NCBI RefSeq assembly: GCF_000003605.2
Contig: NW_003127383.1
Location: forward strand, 10,558 to 36,079
Reading direction: 5' to 3'
Origin: Saccoglossus kowalevskii
Taxonomy: Eukaryota > Hemichordata > Enteropneusta > Harrimaniidae
Length of the DNA: 25,522 bases
Shown: piece by piece, positions 9,401 to 22,100 of the stretch
Numbering within the stretch: position 1 is the stretch's first letter
Layout of the letters: every line of letters starts with the position of its first letter
The notes under the pieces: model-generated
Seen by the model: only the letters and a program-made list of their open reading frames with translations
Databases searched by the model: none
Told to the model about the DNA's origin: nothing
Translations under genes and position numbers: made by a program

Positions 9401-12400
9401 AGATATACGCTACGGAAAAGTTGTCAGCAACATAGAAGATAACCCATTAAGTATCAAATGGAATGTAAATGGGCTGAAAATAACAACACATTTTGCGACA
9501 GAAAGTTGATAGCACAGTCCTTCCACTGTGGCATGTAGGCAAAATACAACAAACTCAAACGCTGGTTTGTCTTTGTTCCATTTATGTCGCATAGGAGCGT
9601 GTACCTGTGATATACCAGTTAACAACCTCATAGTTGTACCTAGACTGTCGTCAGTTCTCGGGTCTAATAAAGAGTCACTTATTTTCAAACGCCGTATGCG
9701 TGTTAACGAAACGCCTAAGGCATTTCAAGCGAGGGCCATTATACTTCCTGTTTATTGGTGACCAGTTTCGCACATGATTGGTTAATCGGTGTATGACGTA
9801 GTTTGAGTGACGAGTCTCAGCAGGAACGTCACCGGGCAATTTCGACGTAATGCCACATGAAGGCGTTTTAGTCTCTCCGGTCTTAGGCCCTCGCTTTAAA
9901 AATGCCTTGGACATTTCGTTGAAATGCCCACGGCGTTTGAAAATAAGTGACTCTTTAATGGGCCCGAGAACTGTCGACAGTCTAAGTTATACCATAAGGT
10001 CACTCGTGTCACACCAACTAATGACACTATATCGTTCAATCCATCTTTGTTAGTTTTGTTAGCAGTGATTAATCCACATACTATCCCGTACCACTACTTG
10101 ACGTATTGTTTTTTTGTATTACTTTAAAGGGCGGTAGTCGTCACGCCGCGTCCTGTTCGATATGGGACTCATAGCGACGTATACAACACATGTATAATAC
10201 ATTGTTTATTTACACGAAATTCGAACACGCGCTACGCGACGACTACCGCGCTTTAATACTCGCATCAACCCGTTTCCCGCATCACTGATTACATTTTCAC
10301 TTTAACTACAAAACACAGCTTATACTCACATCAGGGCTAGACCTCAACAAAATAAAAATGCTAACTTTTATTGTGAACCGTTCAGTGTTGGAATTAACGT
10401 AATACGCTTAGGGAAACCTTATTGTCATTCTCAACGAACCCCTATTTCAAAACTCGTCACTTGTGCATCTTATTTAAGACTGCACGTTCATATTAAGGAA
10501 TTTCTTTGACGCCTGTAAAACAACTATCGGCGACCTTGTCAACGCGGAATGGGGTGGCTTGCTTAATTAACAGAGTTAAAATTCAATCTCGTCTTATACT
10601 CGTCCTCAGTCTTATAGCCACCTATGATGCAATTCAAACTGATTTAAAAAGCGACTATTGAAAGACACGTCGTTTTGATCTCACTAAATGACACCTACAG
10701 ACTCAACCTCAACTTTACTTAGTGGCCATTCCCTTATTCGGTTATGCTATGACGTAGTACTAGCCCACAGTGAATAGAAACTATGCATTTAGTACATAGC
10801 GGTGGCAAATGCAATACACTGAATAAGTATTATAATAAATATAACGAACCTCGTCCATTATATCCTCCAGTAGGTCCCACGGCAATTGAATCTATTCCCA
10901 TAGTCGTAACGTCTAAAAAACAATTACGATTAACTGTGTGTTATCAACAAACGCCCAAGCTTTGCCAAATAACGAACACAGTATATATATGATGTGTTGT
11001 TGTATGCAAAATACAATAGCTCCCGGCGAAACACAATGTTTATACGCAAGCAATCGCATTGGTAAAGTAAAACTATCATATTCCATTTTTTTCCTAATTC
11101 AAGAGATTTTAACACAAAACAAATGACTGACGAAACAACAGACAACTACACTACAATACATTGGTTAAATCAGTGGGAAATACATATATGTACCTTTACG
11201 CATACCGACAAAATATGATATTAGGTGTTTCGAAAAAAGTGAGCATCTGTTATTCAACATGTTGCACCCGTCATACATCAATCTGAGTCACAATCAAATA
11301 ATTTATGATTCAAGGAGTGGGCCATATCGGAAAAATAATGTAATGTATTATGATGCCATATTTGTAACATGTGCTGCGAAGTGGACGTTGACGTACCTGG
11401 CTCAGAGCTGTAAGTTTCATCTTCGAATTCACCATCTATTATATAAAAACATTAAAATCATGATATGATAATACGTAATATGTGCTATTATAATACAGGC
11501 TAGTGTTGTCCCGTGAATTCTACTGCTATAGGAGTGACAATATCACGCGTTATTGCGGTGTTCCAAATGACAATATCACGTGATTGGTGTTATTTTATAT
11601 TTTCACTCTGTGCCTGGTACTACTATTACGATTGTCACGGGAAAAGTTGGGCACTGAAAATAAACTAACTTCATTCGAGACGGAACATATTAACATATTG
11701 TTCCCAAATATGTGCAAGTATTTCAAATGTTTTTTTTCCCATAACAACTATGTAATTCCATATAATTCATGACGTGTCGATGTAAGTTAGCTATTGAAAA
11801 GCTATTCCTTGTGGCTCTTACTTCCTGGGGGGGGGCGATAACAATAGAGGCCGAGGAACGTTGATTACCATGGAAACCGAATAGTAGCAACATATGATGG
11901 CCAACAAGGAGTTTTGAGATTTAGCCATTTGGCATTCTCACTCACAATAATGTCAACATTTCTATCAATTCCCGATTCCCAAATTGCCGTCTAACGCGAT
12001 GTAATTCCATTTGCGCATCCGTAACCTACCTAGGAACGGGCGAGGGTATGACAAAAATATAAAAAGTAAAAAAAGCAACGGTATACATGCCACTCGGAAG
12101 AAGTAAGCGAAATATTTTAAACAGTTTTCTTTTAAAAGATAGCGACGGGAGTATGGGTAGGTACAAACAAGGGCAGATAGAAAAACTATTTAAGAAAGCT
12201 GAGAAACGTGGATTTCCAATTGAAAAAGATGATTTGGGTAATTATAAAATCAGTAATTCTGCGTGTTGTTGTGCCCTGCAAGACAGCAAAGTGTGCGTGT
12301 GTTTGTGAGATATTCGTCTGGAGCGAATATTAATTAGGAGTCGCATTTAACTTGTGAACTAGGGTTAGGGCTTTTACTGTTAGCACATTTAAGTGTATTT

Positions 12401-15400
12401 TTCTCGAGTTGGACGTTGAACTAACACTCATGCAGAATTGTATTGAGTTGTATCTGTTACTTTGTTGTATTTATCGAGCAACACACACTTTTCTCATTCC
12501 AATATTTATTGTTGTGTTTACACTGCATGTACAATGTCGGACATTGTGTGTAACGCTATTTGTACTGTGACTTGGTAGTAGTAATTATTATTGTGAAAGC
12601 TAGTGCTAGTTCTTTTAAATGTGTGTATTACTGATTCATGCAACTGTAGTGTTTATTATTATAATACTGTTATCTTAATTTAGGTTATTGTAGGTGTGAC
12701 ATATTCATTGATCAAGCATGTATGAACAGCATTTCAAATCTTGAATGCGTCTGTAACATATCAACTTGAAATGCTATTAAATTCCAAGACGTGTTTACAA
12801 TTTCAACAACGGCAATGTACATTCCGAGAGTCCTTTGAGGTCGGCCTTCTTAATTCAAGGCTTATTGTATGATTAACGCTTTACATGATCCGTTACCTGT
12901 ATAGAAAGTGAAAGTTGGCAAATCTAGTATCGTTTTACCTATTCAAATAATCAGAAGTTTTTCGCAATAGCTCTTCATTGGTATGTTTATGATGATAAAC
13001 TTACCTGTCACCACCTTGTGTTCCAGAGTTGTTGCCTTCACTGTGGATGCTATGTCCGATGAGTAAAATGCTTGCGCTGCAGTAGCTGCAAATAATACAA
13101 TAAACGTTGAAAGAAAACACCCATTTGTACATCATTAAAACAAAAGCCGTATGAACACAAAATATCTAAAACTAACAAACATGAATAATTATAACAAAAC
13201 ATGGAAGAATGATCCACATATATACAACCAAGAGGTCATGTATTGTATTTTTTTAAATGAGATCATATTCAGCACCACATGTGGCCTAATGGTTTATGTG
13301 AGAAACCTGGGATAAACATCGAACAAAGAACATGTCATATTTAACATATTTACCAATAATGAATGTTAGAACTGATGTTCGTTACAATACCCTCAGTTTA
13401 AAAGTTTGTACAAAAGAAAACAATGTATCTTTAAAACATCTCCATACAGTCACGAGCATTGCACATGAGCTAGAAACTATCATAGAAACTGTGGTCAATT
13501 GGCGATGGTAAATATTCAATGTCGCATTCAAAGCACAAAGTATGATGAAGCAGAAACATTACTATATCTAGAAATGATATATTTTGAATCAGCTTAAACT
13601 TCTGTCGCCGTTTTTCTGGTGTTTTTTTTGTATATCTGTAATCTACAACTTAAAGGGGCAATTTTCAGAACAATGTTCGGAAAAAATATCATTGAGACCA
13701 ATCATTACTTGTCCGGAGAGATCTTGATTTGGTTACCATGGAGAGAGCTGTTGTCATTGTCAGATAACTCAGTTGCGAACGAATTTGTCTTGCGCTCCAT
13801 ACAAAAACTATCGATTAGATTGTGTTGATTCTTATCCATTAGACTAATCAAGTGATAAAAAGTTGCTTACACACGCATTGATTGTGGAACAGTAACTTCT
13901 GAAAATCAGAGCATTCTGGTAGACCACTAATGCAGTTGCAAATTCTCGCAATTACTGTGCTGAGTATGCCTACGTAGGCGGTCCTACATTTTCCGAGTGA
14001 GCCACTGCAGCCCGATGGCGATGATCTGTCGGGAGTGCATTGTTGTAGAAACTGTTGGTATTTAGACCTGATCCAATAAGAAAGACAGAAGGGTGAATAT
14101 AACCCAATGCAAATCACAGATAGACTACTTACTTCACTAAAACAATGCCATAATCAGCGAATATGATATAAACATAATAAAGGCATATAATTGTGGTGTT
14201 ACGGATTTAGAATGACAGGCCCACATTTCTAGAAATACTGCTGCAAATGAGTGGCTTTGAGAATACAATGTTTAATTTTATTTTGAAGTTGCTTTCCCGT
14301 AAAATGTTGTATCTATTGAGTGCACACTTGTAGTTTTCGAATGTACAATACTTTTGTGCGACACAAGAGTATTGTATTGTATGGCAGCCATTGTTACTAA
14401 TAAGAGTCTATGACATGCTATTGGTCAAAAGTTACGCGTCTACGTGAAATTGAATCTTTGGTGCGCATCACCATAACTGGATATTACTGTTGAAATCAAG
14501 TGTCATCGAGAAATACTTTCTAATATAATAAGTGTGTTTTAAATTATTCAAACGCCATTAATTGACGTCCAACTGCGATCTATTAGTTTCATCAAAATTT
14601 TCAAATCACTTAATTAAATTTATTACAATTCGTTTAGTTTTCACTTTAAACTTGTTAAGGTCAATTTGTTTCATATTTGTGTATATTTATAAATAAGGTT
14701 GTTGTTTATTTTGCTACACTATCCATATCGTTAAAATCCATTAAAAGACAGTCATTGATGCTTACCCGCACTTTGCGTCGTCCGTACATCTTACGATCAA
14801 GTCTAGGCAATCCGGCGTTGGTGTCTCCATGTGAGAACAAACAGGATTCAGGCCGTTGTGGAGGGCAGTACACACATCATCTCCCTCTTTGCAGTGGCAG
14901 AAAACTAAGGAATGCGTCAGAATGTGTCTTGATGATTCAAAGAAAGAGCTCTTTGCAACAAGACACTCATCTGTTTTACACGTGTCGTCTACCAGTGGCG
15001 AACACTTTTGTATATAGTTTGCTAGAGTGTTTCGACAGATCGTGTCAGAGTTGCATTCAAATAATGCGTGGTCACAAGTGCTTTCTGTGAAAAGATATTT
15101 CAAACATTGATTTTCGCATTTAAAATTATTTCAATTTGCAAATTAGTTATCTGATGAACTAGACAACCAAATTTTGATGAAACCCAAAAATCTTACAAAC
15201 AGTTCAAGATATTTATTTGGTCTGTTCGTCTTAAATAAGCATATATTTTGTTGAAGTACGAGACACTTCGCGATGGGTGTCTTTTTACGAAAATATTTGT
15301 TCACCATTTTATAAACTGGCTTGGCAATTCCCACCTCTGACGTCACACTATTTAGTCTCGAAACAAAAGAAACCGTTCGATCGAAATGAGCTGCGTTTTT

Positions 15401-16134
15401 GAAAAGCGAGTTTCCGAAAGAAAAACGTCGATGTAAAAAACGACTGATTTTCGTCATTTCACCTATGATCTTCTGATAATGTCATTAATGGTATCAGGCC
15501 ACCCCCCCCAAACAATTGAAATATTTTGGGCAACTGTTTAATGTGATGTTTAATTCTGATGTTGGTATTTTTGTTATGTTGTATGGTATATAATACAGTA
15601 TCTAGAATACACGACAACGATGTTTTAATAAATTGTGACGCAAGTTGTAATAATTTGGCTGACATAATTTGTAATTTAAATTCTGATCTCTGTTTGGCTT
15701 CAAATAACCCATTCATATGTTTCAAGTTCTCAGTGCATAAGTTGACTGTAGAATTATTTATTGCAAATTGATTGGGTCAATTTTTCGGAAAGTGTAATGT
15801 AATACAAAATTATACAAAATACAGAATGCTCTTTTACAAACACGACCCAGTTGTGTGGCACCCCACAATCAATATAGTTGTACAACACTTGCGTTACACT
15901 AATAATGATTAGGCATATCAAGCTAAAATTGTATAGTGAGCTATTCCCCTTAATTCGCCTTAAAAAGTCAAATATATAAAGGTTTTCAAAGTTGAACACG
16001 ATAAATTATATCCTAGCACAATCGCTTCCTGGTATCGCTTTCGTTGAGTTAGGGCTGCTTCACTATAACGCCTGTTTTCTCTTCAGAATATAAAAATATG
16101 CCAATAAGTGCGATCTCCGTTAAGATAATGCAGT

Positions 16135-16187
<53 letters not shown>

Positions 16188-19100
16188 CCCGAATCTTAGG
16201 TTTGTTAATTCGATCATGGTCCACTCACGGTTATAATTGAAATATGATAAACTCTACCTCAACGAGTTAATACGTATGAATCTTCAATCAATTGAATTCG
16301 GAAATATTCCACAGATTCAAATATCAAACCTGAAACTGATCTCCGAGTGCTAAATCGGGGCAGATTTCCGGCGCAGGAGGGGGCCAGTTTCCCACGGGGC
16401 TATTGTCAGGGGCAGTTGTCCAACGGGGGCAGTTGTCCTAAAACCATCATTAATTCAGTCCAGCGGTTATTTTTTGAGACGTCCGGGAACCAAAATTTGA
16501 GATGTAAATCACTTCGGTAATATTAGCCAAGGGGTGAGGGACAGCATTTCAAACCCACATTTAATATGTAGGGTATTAACGTATTTTAAGATCAGTCTGT
16601 TAATTCAGAGATACTATGAGATAAATTATGACAGAGTACTAGTAACAAGATCTGAGAAATGTGTGATTTAATTACACGCGTGTAATTAGCTTAATTTACA
16701 TATTACTTAATCGTGTTAGCAATGAGGTGATCTACACTCACGGGAATTTATATTGAATGCACCAATACTGAAAATTGTATAGTATAGGAAGATTAAATTA
16801 CTATAGTGCATAATGAATTTACCGTGGCTTCACATTGTGCTGTTTGTTTTTCATATCGGGGTCGTGAGGCATGTTGATATCGATTGTGTTCTGAAATAAC
16901 CTTTTTGATGAAATTTGTTTTCTTAAGCAGTGTGTAGTAATTTTCTTAGTGGTTATTCCCTTCTTCGGTTAAACTAGGACGTAGTCCTACGGAAAACATG
17001 TCAACAAGTGAATGAAATCAATTTAGGATACGATCAAGTAAATTACCCAACTACTTTACTCGCGGCGGCAAATGCAATACACTGAATAAGTAAATATGAC
17101 GAACCTCCTCCATTATATCCTCCAGTAGGTCCCACGGCAATTGGATCTATTCCTATAGTCGTAACGTCTAAAAAACAATTAACTGTTTTTTACACTTTTT
17201 ATGTCAACAAACACACATGCAAGCTTTATTAATTAACAAACACAGTATATGCTTTTAATGAGTGATTTGTTTCCAGTGAACCAAAGATTTTTATCATCAC
17301 ATCACACAAATGAGGATGATTGATAAATAAAAACTAACATTATATCTTATCGATATTCAAATTTATCATAATGCAAGAGAATTTAAAACTAAACAAAAGA
17401 CTGACAAAACAACAGACAACTACACTACAACACACTGGTTAAATTCGAAATACATATATGGATTACATATGAGCACCTGTTATACAACATGTTGCACCTA
17501 TCATATATCGATACAATAGCACAAACCAAATTAATGCCGCAAGCAACATCAGCGGGCTTTAAGCGGAAGCAGGCTGTTGTACGATGTGAGGTCAAGTGAT
17601 AGCTGGTTATCATGATGCTAAAAACCAAATTTCAGATCAATGTGTTCCAAATGTCATTCAGGTAACGGTGGTTTAAACAAAGCACGCAAAAAAAAAAACG
17701 GCGGAAGCAGAATCACAAAATCAAAACGATAATATAAAGGAATAGAACCCAGTGACATTGCTAAAATCAGTCGGAAATACATATATGGACATTTACTTAT
17801 ACAGGCGAGATATGGTGTCAGGTGTTTCAAAAACTGAGCACGTTTATTCGACATGTTGCAAATACATGATTTATGTTAGCAGACATTTGATATATATGCC
17901 TTCTGAAGTCATCAGAGGTGATCAGATGCCGCGAAGTGAATGTTGACTTACCTGGTTCAGAGATATATGTTAAAGTTTCGTCTTCTAATTCACCATCTAT
18001 TTATATAAAAACATTATATTCATTATTATATGATAATATGTAATATATGCTGTTATCGATCGATATTATTCAAATAACCAGATGTGTCGGGAATATGCCA
18101 GAATTGTCTGGATATTTAGAAAAATATATATATAAAGTACGATTACCATTCGCGATACAATATATACTGAACAAATGTTTTCTAGGACTTTGTGTGCTTG
18201 AGAATATAGATTGTTTTTTTGTCTAGCAGTCGGCTAAACAAATTGTTCGTCAGTAAGATAAGAGTGGGTAGCACGACTGTAGTGCATACAATGCAGTTCA
18301 CGATTTCAATTCACTCACAGTGTAAACATTTGAATGTGTGTACAGAAAACTAATTCCATTTTCGTAGTATCATTCAAGTGTGAAAGTCTAAACAAACAAT
18401 GGTGTTATATGAGGTCGATGCTGTTATTGTGAGTGATATGTACTCAATATTTGTGTTAAATGCTGTGGCCTTTGTGTTAGAATACAGTAAGACTGGTTTT
18501 AAGAAATAATTTTGAACGGACCCCAAACCTATTCTGAACGATTAGTTTTATCGAGCAGCTTAGAAGTCAATTATTGGCAAAACTTTATTGACGGATGGCA
18601 AAACTGCAATTTTTAGATTGCCGTTTTCTCTGGCGTAAGCAAGTCTGATGTAGTCAATTTCATATTTTGACGGACGCCAAAACTGCAATTCTTGGCAGAT
18701 TGCCGTTTTCTCTGCGTAAGCAAGTCTGATGTAGTCAATTTCACATCATTTGTATCAAGTTTGAACGTCGAGATAAGTATTTTGGCCTGGACTGTTGATC
18801 AGTATATCTCTATCATAGAAACATTCGGACTGCATTAGGTAATATAATGCGTTAAGTTAGGCATAGTGTTTGGTGTCACAATGTTGTGTTGGTATCGCAA
18901 TGCTGTGTTGGTATCGCAATGTTATGTGGGCGTGTTTATTGTTATCTTTTCTGAATCATGACACTGACCAAGACATTGCTCAATATGTTTTGACGAGTCA
19001 ATTGCGTATGCAACATTGTTGCAATGAAATATATCACATTAGGGTGTGTAGTAATGTTTTTGCACTTGTCTGAGTGAATGGAGCTTTAATGAACAGAGAA

Positions 19101-22100
19101 TAAGAAATATTATTCATTAGACGAAGGTATTCAATCTGATTGGTTAGCTACCTTGGTTTAAGTGACTTATAATACTAGTATGATATAACCATGTAAGTTG
19201 ATTGTAATTTGAAAGGTGTTTGACACGTTTTTTTCTTAATAGAATAATAAAACTGAGAGAAAAATATACGGGGATATCGTACTATTGCTTTGTATATTAT
19301 AGAACCAGTCGCACATATTTTTACCTATGCAATGTTCATATTATCGTGTATTTTTGTTAATGTTTTTTTATATTTAGATATTGGATTTTTGATAATAAAT
19401 GTATCGCGATCATTCAGTAATTGATTCATCAAAAATAAGGAACATTTTAACCTTTCTGTAATCCCCAATCACAAGAAAAGTATAAGTTTCAATTCCGATA
19501 TAATTTCTAATATCCAAAGTAGGATTACAACATCGTCCGCCTGCACGGTTCTGTTCGGTTCGGACATTCCTGCCTCTCCGACCCCGTACGGTAACCCTAT
19601 TCATAACCGTGTATGATGAAAGTTTACCGACCAATAAAAACTTTGTTGCAATTGACTGTCAAAAATCACTTGCAATTTTGCATTTCTGACGTCTTTATGA
19701 GCATTTAGGTCACTCTTCTTCCCAGAGATCCTCGGCCTTGTATCTCTGCCACACATACCCCCATTTTGTGGTAAGACACCACAAGACTTTTACTACGCAT
19801 ACGCGTGTTGATTTAGTTCTACTGGTAAACAAGTTTTAAAATATTGTATCGATAGCTGACAATGATTCTTCCGTCAATGGTGAAAAATAGTTATAATTTA
19901 CAAAGGAAACAAACTTCATCGCGGAATAGCGGTTACTAAGGTGTTACTCGGTTCATCAAACTGTAATATACCGTTCTATCGATTGCCAGGCGAAAAAATG
20001 TAAACAAAAGAGAGCACTTCGTAGTATTAACGGCTAAATCGTCCTACTGCCACACCGTTTGTGCTACGGAAAGTAATCAAAATGAGTTTCTAGCTTTGAA
20101 AATAGCCATAATCCACAAACAACGTCTACGCTTTCGTTGGGTTAAACAATCGAAAACCTGCATGACAATATTTGTTGGCCGTCTTTGAAAGTAGTGCCAC
20201 TGTTACCATCAACCAATCAACGACGAGCATAAGATCGCGTGGTGGCAGAGATATATTTGTAGAAATAGAACTCTGCGTGGGAGATTGCTCTGAAGTATAA
20301 CGCCTGCTCCTCCATAATAGTCAACAGTGGTGACAACACTGTTACCACGCTCGACGGTCGCAAGGCCGCTAAAGCATAATAACATAATGAATATATGTGA
20401 GTTGTATGATGTCTCGATATTGTCGCTGTATTGCCTCGACATCCAAACCAACACATTTGTGTTGATGAAAAAAGCAATCTGATTGGCTGTTAATAAACTG
20501 ATTCTAAACTGTGAGGGCATTGTCACATACACATGGTCATAATGAAATACTTCAAGGTGATAGTGGAGTGATTTGCCGGAACATTCACCTAGACAATTCA
20601 CGATGGATTTTCTGTATAATGCTAATTGATATTGTTTTAACATTGATTTATTACAAAACGGGGGTTTTGTGGTTGAAAACAAATAGTGTATGCACGACCT
20701 GCTTTGAACCGTTCGATCATAAATTTAGTTCGAACCAAAAACTGCAATGCGCATAAATGTAAGCACGACTCACTACTCATGCTAGCCTGTTGTATAGTGA
20801 GATTACTGTCGTTGTCCGTTGGAACATTACTTTTTTCTGGCAGTAGTAAATTTAAACTATTCTTTCTTGCTGTCAATATAACAGTTTATACACCGTACAA
20901 CAGGTTTTACAATGCCAAACAATCATATCTGTAGTGACGATGACGCTGAACACACAATATTTTATTTTGAAACAACTGACAGAAAATGATCATTCAACAA
21001 TAGAAATCAATCACTACTCGCCTAAACATGGATTCTCGTGGATTCTCTTCAGAAGTCGTTGACATTTCTTGGAGCCATGCATACCAGGGTAACAACGGCA
21101 CCTACCCAATACCGTTGTGTTCAAATGACCCCTAGCATCCATACATGTGTCACCTATGCTCGACTCAGCCAGACAAACATTTTTTCTAAAAGGACAACTA
21201 TTCATGTAATACGTATACACTGCTTTACAATAGTCGTTTTCTAAACACAACGTCTTGGCAGTGTTGCAGTTGACTACGTCATCATACGCATTAGATATGG
21301 GAGTAAGAGTACCATCGGTATTTGATTCTGAAAAATATAACGCAAACACACATACGCGTTATACTATACACCTGTTTACACACGCATATCTGGTGGAATC
21401 TCACCTGTTAATTATTATGGTTTATTGCCGAACTGGTAACTATGCCCACAGAGTACTCAGTTGTGTTGAATATACACACTCTTCTTGTTTTTAAATCGAT
21501 CAAACTAGCCCATTTTTTTTTACTCGAGCTATAAGCTTACAGTAAAAATCACTACAGTTCGACAATTGGACAGTGACACTAAACCAAAATAAAGTGGAGT
21601 CTAGACATACACCCTCATGATTCAAGTCACAGACAATGTGGTTGATGATTATTATAAAAATGGTTGACGTTGATTACTCTAAATGCAAGAGATCACACTG
21701 GTCGTCGCCTGGCGTTGATAAATTGGCGCCGCGTTTCACGACTGATCCATATTGATGAAACATTATACTGGATTTGTCTGCAAATCGCCGAACAAATCAA
21801 ATTGTTGCGCGCAGCTCTTGTTGAACTGTCGAGCTGAATCGATTCAATGTGTTCAAATTATACTCATATCTTTTATCTATTGACTTATCTTGTATACGTG
21901 AACGCAGTGAGATAGAAATGTGCGACGGGTGTGTTAAAGCAGGGGTGTCGTCGCCTGCGCATGCGTCAGATGGCCATAGCGTGTCATTGTTTACAAACAA
22001 GCGTCTACCCACGAGCCTTTGCGTTTTTAGCGTGTGTTGTTATCATCGCTTGGGACTCAATTCCGCGCGTGAGCGGGTGACGACCCTCTCGTTTTAAAAA

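Larger units (their letters stand above)
9379..11396 (-). other. Intron 9 of the receptor gene, rich in inverted repeats
   Basis: Holds the foldback element at 9625-10000, the 133-bp MITE-like element at 10124-10256, and most of the proximal copy of the segmental duplication (from 10718). 10257-10717 contains nothing I can identify. Confidence 0.7.
15085..17951 (-). other. Intron between exons 5b and 6
   Basis: Holds the (AT)n run, a GGGGCAGTTGTCC-type short repeat, a 20-bp palindrome and most of the distal copy of the segmental duplication. 15130-16130 contains short frames (for example 15143-15457 and 15459-15725, both on the - strand) that I cannot support as exons. Confidence 0.6.
17997..21021 (-). 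other. Intron between exons 5 and 5b
   Basis: A 3-kb intron with a GC donor at its 5' end (21021-21020). It holds a 79-bp tandem duplication (18587-18745), a 19-bp repeat (18866-18920) and a 157-codon frame on the same strand at 20209-20682, which I cannot assign to any family. Nothing else is identified. Confidence 0.6.

Noticed and set aside
12366..12374. Telomere-like ttaggg
   Set aside because: A single copy (agggttaggg) only, not an array.
14677..15090. 137-codon plus-strand frame
   Set aside because: It is antisense to exon 6, whose ten-cysteine domain on the minus strand is unmistakable.
21255..21494. Plus-strand frame opposite exon 5
   Set aside because: It is a shadow of the D2 exon and its intron, with no domain.
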